From: Pseudomonas sp. GM78
GTDB taxonomy: Bacteria > Pseudomonadota > Gammaproteobacteria > Pseudomonadales > Pseudomonadaceae
Assembly (NCBI RefSeq): GCF_000282475.1
Contig: NZ_AKJF01000063.1
Span: 39,235 to 103,234 of the forward strand
Direction: 5' to 3'
Length of the DNA stretch: 64,000 bases
Shown here: positions 26,271 to 34,802 of the stretch, piece by piece
Layout: every line of letters starts with the position of its first letter
How positions within the stretch are numbered: the first letter of the stretch is position 1
Program-made: the position numbers and the translations under genes
Notes under the pieces: model-generated
What the model was told of the DNA's origin: nothing
The model's input: only the letters and a program-made list of their open reading frames with translations
Databases searched by the model: none

Positions 26271-27248
26271 ATGAGCCCAGCCGAATTGCACGCCGACAGC
26301 ATCGTTATCGACGGGCTGATTATTGCCAAGTGGAACCGCGAGCTGTTTGAAGACATGCGCAAGGGCGGTCTGACCGCGGCCAACTGCACCGTGTCGGTGT
26401 GGGAGGGCTTCCAGGCCACCGTCAACAACATCGCCGCCAGCCAGAAACTGATTCGCGAGAACAGCGACCTGGTGATTCCGGTGCGTACCACCGCCGACAT
26501 CCGCAAGGCCAAGGAGCAGGGCAAGACCGGCATCCTCTTCGGTTTCCAGAATGCCCATGCCTTTGAAGACCAGATCGGCTATGTCGAAGTGTTCAAGCAG
26601 CTGGGCGTCGGTATTGTGCAGATGTGCTACAACACCCAGAACCTGGTGGGTACCGGCTGCTACGAGCGTGACGGCGGCCTGTCGGGCTTCGGTCGCGAGA
26701 TCGTCGCCGAGATGAACCGTGTCGGCGTCATGTGCGACCTGTCCCACGTCGGTTCCAAGACTTCCGAAGAAGTCATCCTCGAATCGAAAAAGCCGGTGTG
26801 CTACTCCCACTGCCTGCCGTCGGGCCTCAAGGAGCACCCGCGCAACAAGTCCGATGAAGAGTTGAAGTTCATTGCCGACCATGGCGGTTTCGTCGGTGTG
26901 ACCATGTTCGCGCCATTCCTGGCCAAGGGCATCGATTCGACCATCGACGACTACGCCGAAGCCATCGAATACACCCTGAACATCGTCGGCGAAGACTCAA
27001 TCGGCATCGGCACCGACTTCACCCAGGGTCACGGCCAGGACTTCTTCGAGTACTTGACCCACGACAAGGGCTACGCCCGTCGTCTGACCAGCTTCGGCAA
27101 GATCATCAACCCACTGGGCATCCGCACCGTCGGCGAGTTCCCGAACCTCACCGAGACCCTGCTCAAGCGCGGCCATTCCGAGCGCGTGGTGCGCAAGATC
27201 ATGGGCGAGAACTGGGTCAACGTTCTCAAGGATGTCTGGGGCGAGTAA
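26271..27248 (+). CDS. Membrane-dipeptidase-like metallohydrolase (M19)
   Basis: A 325-residue amidohydrolase of the renal-dipeptidase family. Metal-site segments are visible: an early DGLIIAKWN in place of the usual DGHxD, MCDLSHVGSK with the family His, and VCYSHC. GIGTDFTQGHGQDFFEYL is near the C-terminus. The early HxD pair is altered (KWN), so the first metal site is atypical. It precedes dgcA in the same direction and has the same position in P. aeruginosa, suggesting a role in dimethylglycine or betaine metabolism rather than peptide cleavage. ATG at 26271 follows AAGGGGA. Confidence 0.82.
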   Translation: MSPAELHADSIVIDGLIIAKWNRELFEDMRKGGLTAANCTVSVWEGFQATVNNIAASQKLIRENSDLVIPVRTTADIRKAKEQGKTGILFGFQNAHAFEDQIGYVEVFKQLGVGIVQMCYNTQNLVGTGCYERDGGLSGFGREIVAEMNRVGVMCDLSHVGSKTSEEVILESKKPVCYSHCLPSGLKEHPRNKSDEELKFIADHGGFVGVTMFAPFLAKGIDSTIDDYAEAIEYTLNIVGEDSIGIGTDFTQGHGQDFFEYLTHDKGYARRLTSFGKIINPLGIRTVGEFPNLTETLLKRGHSERVVRKIMGENWVNVLKDVWGE

Positions 27249-27271
27249 GCCGCAGCTCTTCTGAATCTTTT

Positions 27272-27294
27272 CCCCCGGCCATCCGCGCCGGGGG
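27272..27294 (+). other. GC-rich hairpin between dipeptidase and DUF5943 genes
   Basis: CCCCCGGC / GCCGGGGG with a seven-base loop. There is no T-run after it, so it is more likely an mRNA-stabilising or attenuating structure than a full terminator, and the following genes can be in the same operon. Confidence 0.6.
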
Positions 27295-27326
27295 CATTAC
27301 CAAAATTTTTCTGGAGTTAAGTTTCC

Positions 27327-27857
27327 ATGGCCAAGATCGCCCCGCAATTGCCTATCGAAGTCGACAGCGAGACCGGTGTCTGGACGTCCGACGCCCTGCC
27401 GATGCTGTACGTACCGCGCCATTTCTTCGTCAACAACCACATGGGCATCGAGGAAGTGCTGGGTGCTGAAGCCTATGCCGAGATCCTCTACAAGGCCGGC
27501 TACAAGTCCGCCTGGCACTGGTGTGAAAAAGAAGCCGAATGCCACGGCCTGGAAGGCGTCGCGGTGTTCGAACACTACATGAAGCGCCTGTCGCAGCGCG
27601 GCTGGGGCCTGTTCAAGATCCAGGACATCGACCTGGATAAAGGCACCTGCAGCGTCAAGCTCGAACACTCGGCATTCGTCTACGTGTACGGCAAGGTCGG
27701 GCGCAAGGTCGACTACATGTTCACCGGTTGGTTTGCCGGCGCGATGGACCAGATCCTCGCCGCTCGTGGCAGCAAGATCCGCACCGTGGCCGAGCAAGTC
27801 TACGGTGGCTCCGAAGAGGGCCACGAAGACGGCTTGTTCATCGTCAAGCCGTTGTAA
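27327..27857 (+). CDS. DUF5943 (V4R-like) protein of the dimethylglycine operon
   Basis: A 176-residue soluble protein conserved next to dgcA in pseudomonads. Its C-terminal half resembles 4-vinyl-reductase (V4R) small-ligand domains, with a Cys-His-Cys cluster in HWCEKEAECHGLEG (about residues 67-80) that could bind a metal. It begins 15 bases before dgcA and is surely co-transcribed. Function unknown; a ligand-binding or cofactor-handling role for DgcAB is a guess based on position. Confidence 0.75.
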   Translation: MAKIAPQLPIEVDSETGVWTSDALPMLYVPRHFFVNNHMGIEEVLGAEAYAEILYKAGYKSAWHWCEKEAECHGLEGVAVFEHYMKRLSQRGWGLFKIQDIDLDKGTCSVKLEHSAFVYVYGKVGRKVDYMFTGWFAGAMDQILAARGSKIRTVAEQVYGGSEEGHEDGLFIVKPL

Positions 27858-27872
27858 GTCGAGGAACCCGCC

Positions 27873-29933
27873 ATGGCTTTCGAAGCAATGTTCCAGCCGA
27901 TCCAGATCGGCAAACTGACCATCCGTAACCGCGTGCTCAGCACCGCGCACGCCGAGGTCTACGCGACCGACGGCGGCATGACCACCGACCGGTACGTCAA
28001 GTATTACGAAGAGAAGGCCAAGGGCGGGATCGGCCTGGCGATCTGCGGCGGTTCGTCCGTCGTCGCCATCGACAGCCCGCAGGAATGGTGGAGCTCGGTG
28101 AACCTGTCCACCGACCGCATCATCCCGCACTTCCAGAATCTGGCCGACGCCATGCACAAGCACGGCGCCAAGATCATGATCCAGATTACCCACATGGGCC
28201 GTCGCTCGCGCTGGGACGGCTTCAACTGGCCGACGCTGATGTCGCCGTCGGGCGTGCGTGAGCCGGTGCACCGTGCTACCTGCAAGACCATCGAGCCGGA
28301 AGAAATCTGGCGGGTGATCGGCAACTACGCGCAAGCGGCCCGCCGCGCCAAGGCCGGTGGCCTGGACGGTGTCGAACTGTCGGCGGTGCACCAGCACATG
28401 ATCGACCAGTTCTGGAGCCCGCGGGTCAACAAGCGTACTGACGAATGGGGCGGCACCTTCGAAGGCCGCATGAAATTCGGCCTGGAAGTGTTGAAAGCCG
28501 TGCGCGCCGAGGTCGGTGACGATTTCTGCGTGGGCATGCGTATCTGCGGTGACGAGTTCCACCCGGATGGTCTGTCCCATGAGGACATGAAGCAGATCGC
28601 CAAGTATTACGACGACACCGGCATGCTCGATTTCATCGGCGTCGTGGGCTCGGGTTGCGATACCCACAACACCTTGGCCAACGTGATTCCGAACATGAGT
28701 TATCCACCGGAGCCGTTCCTGCACCTGGCTGCCGGCATCAAGGAAGTGGTCAAGGTTCCGGTGCTGCACGCGCAGAACATCAAGGACCCGAACCAGGCCA
28801 CCCGTATCCTGGAAGGCGGTTACGTCGACATGGTCGGCATGACCCGCGCGCACATCGCCGACCCGCACCTGATCGCCAAGATCAAGATGGGCCAGATCGA
28901 CCAGATCAAGCAGTGCGTCGGTGCGAACTACTGCATCGACCGTCAGTATCAAGGCCTGGACGTGCTGTGCATCCAGAACGCCGCGACGTCCCGTGAATAC
29001 ATGGGCTTGCCGCACATCATCGAAAAAACCACCGGCGTCAAACGCAAGGTGGTGGTGGTCGGCGCCGGTCCTGCCGGTATGGAAGCCGCCCGTGTGGCTG
29101 CCGAGCGTGGTCACGACGTGACCCTGTTCGAGAAGAAGGAATTCATCGGCGGGCAGATCACCACGGCGTCGAAAGCGCCGCAGCGTGACCAGATCGCCGG
29201 TATCACCCGCTGGTACCAGCTGGAGCTGGCTCGGTTGAAAGTCGACCTGCGCCTGGGCGTGGCGGCCGATGCGCCGACCATCATGGACCTGCGCCCGGAT
29301 GTGGTGGTGCTGGCGGTCGGCGGTCATCCGTTCATCGAGCAGAACGAGCACTGGGGCGCGGCTGAAGGCCTGGTGGTCAGCAGCTGGGACATCCTCGACG
29401 GCAAGGTTGCACCTGCCAAGAACGTGCTGGTCTACGACACCATTTGCGAGTTCACCGGCATGTCGACCGCCGACTTCCTCGCCGACAAGGGCAGCCAGGT
29501 CGAGATCGTCACCGACGACATCAAGCCAGGCGTGGCGATCGGCGGTACGTCGTTCCCGACTTACTACCGCAGCATGTATCCGAAAGAAGTGATCATGACC
29601 GGCGACATGATGCTGGAGAAGGTCTACCGCGAAGGCGACAAGCTGGTGGCGGTGCTGGAAAACGAATACACCGGCGCCAAAGAGGAGCGGGTGGTGGACC
29701 AGGTGGTCATCGAGAACGGCGTGCGTCCGGACGAGGAGATCTACTACGCGATGAAGGAAGGCTCGCGCAACAAGGGCCAGATCGACGTCGAAGCCTTGTT
29801 CGCGATCAAGCCGCAGCCATGCCTGGAACAGAAAGGCGACGGCTACCTGCTGTTCCGCATCGGCGACTGTGTGGCCCAGCGTAACGTGCATGCGGCGATC
29901 TACGACGCGCTGCGGCTGTGCAAGGATTTCTAA
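27873..29933 (+). CDS. dgcA: Dimethylglycine demethylase flavoprotein subunit
   Basis: A 686-residue member of the old-yellow-enzyme/trimethylamine-dehydrogenase family. An N-terminal FMN TIM barrel covers about residues 1-370. A 4Fe-4S cysteine region follows (QCVGANYCIDRQYQGLDVLC, about residues 349-368), then a C-terminal NAD(P)-binding-like domain starting VVVVGAGPAGMEAARVAAER near residue 393. With DgcB it oxidises dimethylglycine to sarcosine. Ends before a REPIN that separates it from dgcB. Confidence 0.94.
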   Translation: MAFEAMFQPIQIGKLTIRNRVLSTAHAEVYATDGGMTTDRYVKYYEEKAKGGIGLAICGGSSVVAIDSPQEWWSSVNLSTDRIIPHFQNLADAMHKHGAKIMIQITHMGRRSRWDGFNWPTLMSPSGVREPVHRATCKTIEPEEIWRVIGNYAQAARRAKAGGLDGVELSAVHQHMIDQFWSPRVNKRTDEWGGTFEGRMKFGLEVLKAVRAEVGDDFCVGMRICGDEFHPDGLSHEDMKQIAKYYDDTGMLDFIGVVGSGCDTHNTLANVIPNMSYPPEPFLHLAAGIKEVVKVPVLHAQNIKDPNQATRILEGGYVDMVGMTRAHIADPHLIAKIKMGQIDQIKQCVGANYCIDRQYQGLDVLCIQNAATSREYMGLPHIIEKTTGVKRKVVVVGAGPAGMEAARVAAERGHDVTLFEKKEFIGGQITTASKAPQRDQIAGITRWYQLELARLKVDLRLGVAADAPTIMDLRPDVVVLAVGGHPFIEQNEHWGAAEGLVVSSWDILDGKVAPAKNVLVYDTICEFTGMSTADFLADKGSQVEIVTDDIKPGVAIGGTSFPTYYRSMYPKEVIMTGDMMLEKVYREGDKLVAVLENEYTGAKEERVVDQVVIENGVRPDEEIYYAMKEGSRNKGQIDVEALFAIKPQPCLEQKGDGYLLFRIGDCVAQRNVHAAIYDALRLCKDF

Positions 29934-29949
29934 CGGCTTGCGCATAACC

Positions 29950-30041
29950 CTGTGGGAGCGGGCTTTCCCGCGAATGCAATCTGTCTGCCGACATTGATGT
30001 CGACTGACCCACCGCTTTCGCGGGCAAGCCCGCTCCCACAG
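29950..30041. repeat. REPIN in dgcA-dgcB spacer
   Basis: Arms 29950-29974 and 30015-30041, core GCGGGCAAGCCCGC with one change in the left arm, around a 40-base loop. It sits between two subunit genes of one complex. Confidence 0.9.
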
Positions 30042-30097
30042 GAACCGAGTCAGGCATCTCGACCTGCAAGACCCTGCGGTCTTTGGGAGCAACACCT

Positions 30098-32044
30098 ATG
30101 TTGAACACCCTTCTTCCAATCCTGTTGTTCGCTGCCCTGGGCCTTGCGGTTCTGGGCGCGTTGCGGCGGGTAGCCATGTGGCGCCGGGGCCGGGCCTCGA
30201 AGGTCGATCTGATCGGCGGCCTGTTTGCCATGCCCAAGCGCTACATGGTCGACCTGCACCACGTGGTGGCGCGGGACAAATACATTGCCAACACCCACGT
30301 CGCCACGGCCGGCGGCGCGGTAGCGTCGATCGTGCTGGCGATCCTCGTACATGGTTTCGGCCTGCATAACCGCATCCTTGGTTATGCGCTGCTGTTGATG
30401 TCGGCGGTGATGTTCGTCGGCGCCGTCTTTGTTTACCTGCGTCGGCGCAACCCGCCGGCGCGCCTGTCGAAAGGCCCGTGGATGCGCCTGCCGAAAAGCC
30501 TGATGGCGTTCTCGGTGTCGTTCTTCCTGGTGACCCTGCCGGTGGCCGGTATCCTGCCGGAGAACTTCGGTGGCTGGCTGTTGGCGGTGATCCTCGGGGT
30601 TGGCGTGCTGTGGGGCGTGTCCGAGCTGTTCTTCGGCATGACCTGGGGCGGGCCGATGAAGCATGCCTTTGCCGGTGCCCTGCACCTGGCCTGGCACCGT
30701 CGCGCCGAGCGCTTTGGCGGCGGTCGTTCCACCGGTCTCAAACCGCTTGATCTGAACGATCCGGCCGCACCACTGGGCGTGGAAAAACCCAAGGACTTCA
30801 CCTGGAACCAGCTGCTCGGCTTCGACGCCTGCGTGCAGTGCGGTAAATGTGAAGCCGCGTGCCCGGCCTTCGCCGCCGGCCAGCCGCTGAACCCGAAAAA
30901 GCTGATCCAGGACATGGTCGTCGGCCTGGCTGGCGGCACCGATGCCAAGTTTGCCGGCAGCCCGTATCCAGGCAAGCCGATTGGCGAACACGCGGGCAAC
31001 CCGCATCAACCGATCGTCAATGGTCTGGTGGATGCCGAAACCCTGTGGTCGTGCACCACCTGCCGCGCCTGCGTTGAAGAATGCCCGATGATGATCGAGC
31101 ACGTCGATGCCATCGTCGACATGCGTCGCCATCTGACCCTGGAAAAAGGCGCCACCCCGAACAAGGGTGCCGAAGTCCTGGAAAACCTGATCGCCACCGA
31201 CAACCCGGGCGGCTTCGCTCCAGGTGGTCGGATGAACTGGGCAGCGGACTTGAACCTCAACCTGATGAGCGAGAAGAAGTCCACCGACGTGCTGTTCTGG
31301 GTCGGCGACGGCGCCTTCGACATGCGCAACCAGCGCACGCTGCGCGCGTTCGTCAAAGTACTGAAAGCGGCGAAAATCGACTTCGCCGTACTCGGCCTCG
31401 AAGAGCGCGACAGTGGCGACGTGGCCCGACGCCTGGGCGATGAAGCGACCTTCCAGTTGCTGGCCAAGCGCAACATCCAGACCCTGGCCAAGTACAGCTT
31501 CAACCGCATCGTCACCTGCGATCCGCACAGCTTCCACGTGCTGAAAAACGAATATGGCGCTTTCGACGGCAACTACCTGGTGCAGCACCACAGCACCTAC
31601 ATGGCGGAAATCATCGACGCCGGCGCGCTGAACCTCGGTCAGCACAAAGGCGACAGCGTGACCTATCACGACCCGTGCTACCTCGGCCGCTACAACGGCG
31701 AATACGAGGCGCCGCGTCAGGTCCTGCGTGCGCTGGGCATCGAGGTCAAGGAAATGCAACGCTCCGGTTTCCGCTCGCGCTGCTGCGGCGGTGGCGGCGG
31801 TGCGCCGATCACCGACATTCCGGGCAAGCAGCGTATCCCCGACATGCGCATGGAAGACATCCGCGAGACGGGCGCCGAACTGGTGGCCGTGGGCTGCCCG
31901 CAGTGCACCGCGATGCTTGAAGGTGTGGTCGAACCACGACCGTTGATCAAGGACATTGCCGAACTGGTGGCCGACGCGCTGCTGGAGGATCAGGCCCCAA
32001 AGTCGGCTACGCCGGCCAAACGTGAACCCGCGGAGGTGCACTGA
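30098..32044 (+). CDS. dgcB: Dimethylglycine demethylase iron-sulfur membrane subunit
   Basis: A 648-residue protein with four or five N-terminal membrane helices (about residues 1-190). Two 4Fe-4S motifs begin at Cys245 (CVQCGKCEAACP) and Cys319 (CTTCRACVEECP). Two CCG domains in the C-terminal part (HDPCYLGRYNGEYE, SRCCGGGGG, GCPQCTAML) resemble those of HdrD/GlpC. It passes electrons from DgcA to the membrane or to the ETF encoded next. ATG at 30098 preferred over an in-frame start five codons earlier because the GGGAG is better placed. Its TGA overlaps the etfA ATG (TGATG). Confidence 0.93.
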   Translation: MLNTLLPILLFAALGLAVLGALRRVAMWRRGRASKVDLIGGLFAMPKRYMVDLHHVVARDKYIANTHVATAGGAVASIVLAILVHGFGLHNRILGYALLLMSAVMFVGAVFVYLRRRNPPARLSKGPWMRLPKSLMAFSVSFFLVTLPVAGILPENFGGWLLAVILGVGVLWGVSELFFGMTWGGPMKHAFAGALHLAWHRRAERFGGGRSTGLKPLDLNDPAAPLGVEKPKDFTWNQLLGFDACVQCGKCEAACPAFAAGQPLNPKKLIQDMVVGLAGGTDAKFAGSPYPGKPIGEHAGNPHQPIVNGLVDAETLWSCTTCRACVEECPMMIEHVDAIVDMRRHLTLEKGATPNKGAEVLENLIATDNPGGFAPGGRMNWAADLNLNLMSEKKSTDVLFWVGDGAFDMRNQRTLRAFVKVLKAAKIDFAVLGLEERDSGDVARRLGDEATFQLLAKRNIQTLAKYSFNRIVTCDPHSFHVLKNEYGAFDGNYLVQHHSTYMAEIIDAGALNLGQHKGDSVTYHDPCYLGRYNGEYEAPRQVLRALGIEVKEMQRSGFRSRCCGGGGGAPITDIPGKQRIPDMRMEDIRETGAELVAVGCPQCTAMLEGVVEPRPLIKDIAELVADALLEDQAPKSATPAKREPAEVH

Positions 32045-33264
32045 TGAGCGACATTATCCGCCGCGACCCCCGTGCCGAATGGATTGCCCGCAACCGCCTG
32101 CACCCGTTGCACGCGGCCATGCAACCGGCGCAACACAGCTGGATGGGGCCTAACGGTGTCATCCGCAAGAATCCGCACGGCATCGGCTTCATCGGCCCCA
32201 ACGGTATCAAGCGCATCGACCGCAGCGGCGCTCAACAAGGCGGGGCGACCAAACGCTCGGCCGCCGTTGAAGTGCAATTGCCGCTGCATCAGGTGCCTGC
32301 GCCAGCGTTCTACATCTGCGTGGTGCCGGACATGGTCGGTGGCCGCTTGAGCAGCCACGACAAGGACTTGCTGGGCCTGGCCCATCAACTGGCCGGCAGC
32401 GACGGCGCGGTATTGGCCGTGGTCTTCGGCGAACACAAGGAAAACGCGTTTTCCACAGCCGGCGTCGATCGCTTGCTGGTGCTCGAAGGCGAAGAATTCA
32501 GTGGTTATGCACCGGAACAACGGGTCCAGGGCCTGCGGGCTGTGGATAACCAGTTCAGCCCGCGTCACTGGCTGCTGCCGGACAGTCGCAGCGGCGGTGG
32601 CGAATTGGGTCGGCGCTTTGCCGCGGCCCTGGGCGAACGCCCGGCCACGCGAGTCTGGCAGGTCAAGGACCAGGAGTGCATCGGCCGTGCCGGCGCCGGC
32701 TTGCAAGACCTGGCGCGCCCGGTTGCACGCTTGATCCTGGCCGCCGTCGAATGTGCCGAACCGGTCAGCGAAACCCGTCACGAAGCCTTGCCGGTGGAGT
32801 TATCCACAGCCATCGCCCGCAGTCTCTCGCGCATCGAGGACCTGGGGGCGGTGGCGGTGGACCCGGCGGCGATTCCCATGGCCGAGGCCGAATTCATTTT
32901 CTCCGGCGGCAACGGGGTCAAGGATTGGAACTTGTTCCACCAGACCGCCGCGGCCCTTGGCGCCACCGAAGGCGCGTCACGGGTGGCGGTGGACGATGGT
33001 TTCATGGCCCGCGACCGTCAGGTCGGCGCGTCCGGCACCTGGGTTACCGCGCGGGTCTACGTGGCGGTGGGGATTTCCGGGGCGATCCAGCACCTGCAGG
33101 GCATCGGTGCCTGCGACAAGGTGGTGGCGATCAACCTCGACCCGGGCTGCGACATGATCAAACGGGCCGACCTGTCGGTAATCGGCGAGAGTGCCGAGAT
33201 TCTTCGGGCCTTGATCGCGGCGGTAGAGGCTTACCGCAACGACGCCAAGCGCGATGCGGCTTAA
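32044..33264 (+). CDS. etfA: Electron transfer flavoprotein alpha subunit, dimethylglycine-specific paralogue
   Basis: A 406-residue ETF-alpha with an N-terminal extension of about 80 residues. The C-terminal FAD domain is typical: FSGGNGVKDWNLFHQTAAAL, then VGASGTWVTARVYVAVGISG and AINLDPGCDMIKRADLSV, with the FAD-contacting Ser/Thr pairs. Coupled to dgcB by a one-base stop-start overlap. It probably takes electrons from DgcAB (and possibly the Sox system) to ETF-quinone oxidoreductase. It contains two perfect DnaA-box 9-mers (32541, 32800). Confidence 0.9.
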   Translation: MSDIIRRDPRAEWIARNRLHPLHAAMQPAQHSWMGPNGVIRKNPHGIGFIGPNGIKRIDRSGAQQGGATKRSAAVEVQLPLHQVPAPAFYICVVPDMVGGRLSSHDKDLLGLAHQLAGSDGAVLAVVFGEHKENAFSTAGVDRLLVLEGEEFSGYAPEQRVQGLRAVDNQFSPRHWLLPDSRSGGGELGRRFAAALGERPATRVWQVKDQECIGRAGAGLQDLARPVARLILAAVECAEPVSETRHEALPVELSTAIARSLSRIEDLGAVAVDPAAIPMAEAEFIFSGGNGVKDWNLFHQTAAALGATEGASRVAVDDGFMARDRQVGASGTWVTARVYVAVGISGAIQHLQGIGACDKVVAINLDPGCDMIKRADLSVIGESAEILRALIAAVEAYRNDAKRDAA

Positions 33265-33279
33265 GGGAAGGAAAGGGTT

Positions 33280-34050
33280 ATGAGCACGAAAATCATCAGC
33301 CTGGTGTCCATCGGCGCCCACCCGACTTCCGGTCGACCACGACGTGCGGAGCAGGATGCGCGGGCAGTGGAACTGGGCTTGCAACTGGCTGGGGATAACT
33401 TGCAGGTACTGCACGCCGGCGACATCGCCGAGCCGGCCTTGCGCGCTTACCTGGGCATGGGGCTGGAACAATTGCATGTACTGGAGCAACCAGAGGGCGC
33501 CGATGCGCTGCCGGCCTTGACCGCTTATTTGCGCGAAGCCGGCGCTCAGGTCGTTTTGACCGGTAGCCAGGCGGAAACCGGCGAAGGCTCGGGCATGTTG
33601 CCGTTCCTGCTGGCCGAAGGCCTTGGTTGGCCGCTGGTGGTGGGGCTGGCGCAGGTCGAGTCCATCGACGGCGGTTCGGCGCTGGTGCTGCAGGCTTTGC
33701 CGCGCGGTCAGCGGCGTCGCCTAAAGGTTCGCTTGCCGTTTCTCGCCACTGTGGATAACGCCGCGCCCAAGCCACGGCAGAGCGCCTACGGCCCGGCCCG
33801 GCGCGGGGTATTGCAGGCCAAGGACGTGGAAGTCGTCGACGATGAGTTGCTCGCTGTTGCCACCCTGCAACCGGCCAAGCCACGCCCAAAACGCTTGAAG
33901 GTGATCAAGGCCAAAAGCGGCGCGGACCGCATGAAAGCCGCAACGGCGAAAGCCAGTGGCGGTGGGGGACAAGTGCTCAAGGGCGTAACGGCGCAAGCTG
34001 GGGCTGAAGCAATTCTCAAGTTGCTGATAGAAGAAGGTGTGGTCCGCTAG
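33280..34050 (+). CDS. etfB: Electron transfer flavoprotein beta subunit
   Basis: A 256-residue ETF-beta. The N-terminal half (VSIGAHPTSGRPRRAEQDAR, ALELGLQLAG-like) binds AMP in the family, and TGSQAETGEGSGMLPFLLAE is the ETF-beta signature area. The C-terminal KVIKAKSGADRMKAATA segment is Lys-rich, as in ETF-beta recognition loops. Fifteen bases follow etfA. Together they make the electron carrier of the dgc operon. A perfect DnaA box lies at 33750. Confidence 0.9.
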   Translation: MSTKIISLVSIGAHPTSGRPRRAEQDARAVELGLQLAGDNLQVLHAGDIAEPALRAYLGMGLEQLHVLEQPEGADALPALTAYLREAGAQVVLTGSQAETGEGSGMLPFLLAEGLGWPLVVGLAQVESIDGGSALVLQALPRGQRRRLKVRLPFLATVDNAAPKPRQSAYGPARRGVLQAKDVEVVDDELLAVATLQPAKPRPKRLKVIKAKSGADRMKAATAKASGGGGQVLKGVTAQAGAEAILKLLIEEGVVR

Positions 34051-34073
34051 CGGTCAGTTTTGGGGGCAGGTCA

Positions 34074-34640
34074 ATGGCAGTAGAATTTCGTCCGGCAGTG
34101 CGCGCGGACGCGCGCGAGATTGCGCGTTTGTTCCAGATTTCATCGGAGGGGGCTTCGGATTACATCTGGAGCCAGATAGCAGAACCCGGGCAGGATCTGC
34201 TGGACGTCGGGGCCCTGCGTTACGCCCGTGACGATGTGGATTTCTCCTGGCAGAACTGCCTGATCGCCGAAGCCGAAGGTGAAGTCATTGGCATGCTGCA
34301 CAGCTACGTGATGCGTCACGATCCTTTCGCAGCACCGGTGAGCGACCCGGTGCTGGCGCCGTACGCCAAGATGGAAATCCCCGACACCCTGTATATTTCC
34401 AGCCTGGCGCTGCATGAGGGCTGGCGCAATCAGGGGCTGGGCAAGCAGTTCCTTGCCTACGCGTATGACCGCGCCAACCGGCTCGGGCTCAATGGCCTGA
34501 GCCTGATCGATTATGCCGCGAACACCGGTGCCAGGCGGTTCTATGAGCGCCATGGTTTTCGCATCGTCGATACCTGCCAGATCACGCCGCATCCGATGAT
34601 TCGGGTCACGGGTGAGGCCTATTTGATGTATCGACCATAG
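34074..34640 (+). CDS. GNAT-family N-acetyltransferase
   Basis: A 188-residue acetyltransferase. The acetyl-CoA-binding motif A is seen as LALHEGWRNQGLGKQFLAYA (about residues 113-132; R/Q-x-x-G-x-G/A pattern), followed by the motif B tail TGARRFYERHGF. It begins 23 bases after etfB in the same direction and may be the last gene of the dgc operon. Substrate unknown. Confidence 0.8.
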   Translation: MAVEFRPAVRADAREIARLFQISSEGASDYIWSQIAEPGQDLLDVGALRYARDDVDFSWQNCLIAEAEGEVIGMLHSYVMRHDPFAAPVSDPVLAPYAKMEIPDTLYISSLALHEGWRNQGLGKQFLAYAYDRANRLGLNGLSLIDYAANTGARRFYERHGFRIVDTCQITPHPMIRVTGEAYLMYRP

Positions 34641-34671
34641 CGGGCTCCTGGGTGAAAGGGGGGACCCTAGC

Positions 34672-34684
34672 AGAACTGATAGTG
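34672..34684. promoter_or_regulatory. 13-bp CAGNNCTGATAGT element upstream of an Rhs-core gene
   Basis: CAGAACTGATAGT, 118 bases before the Rhs-core ATG. The same 13-mer, allowing the two central bases to vary, occurs before three other Rhs-core genes in this window (53038, 58411, 59517). Confidence 0.5.
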
Positions 34685-34802
34685 TTGGCTTTACCGGCGG
34701 TTTGTTAGGGTACTGAGCAGTTGGTACCCGCCTTCTCGAGACCGGCCGTTCAGAGCCAGGCATCTCATTGCGGGTTATCAGGTCTCAACAAGGACGCAAC
34801 TG

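Noticed and set aside
27297-30095. Very long minus-strand open frame (over 900 codons) opposite the DUF5943 and dgcA genes
   Set aside because: Long antisense frames arise from GC-rich third positions; the plus-strand proteins are clear family members and the antisense product has no recognisable domain and a Val/His/Asp-rich composition.
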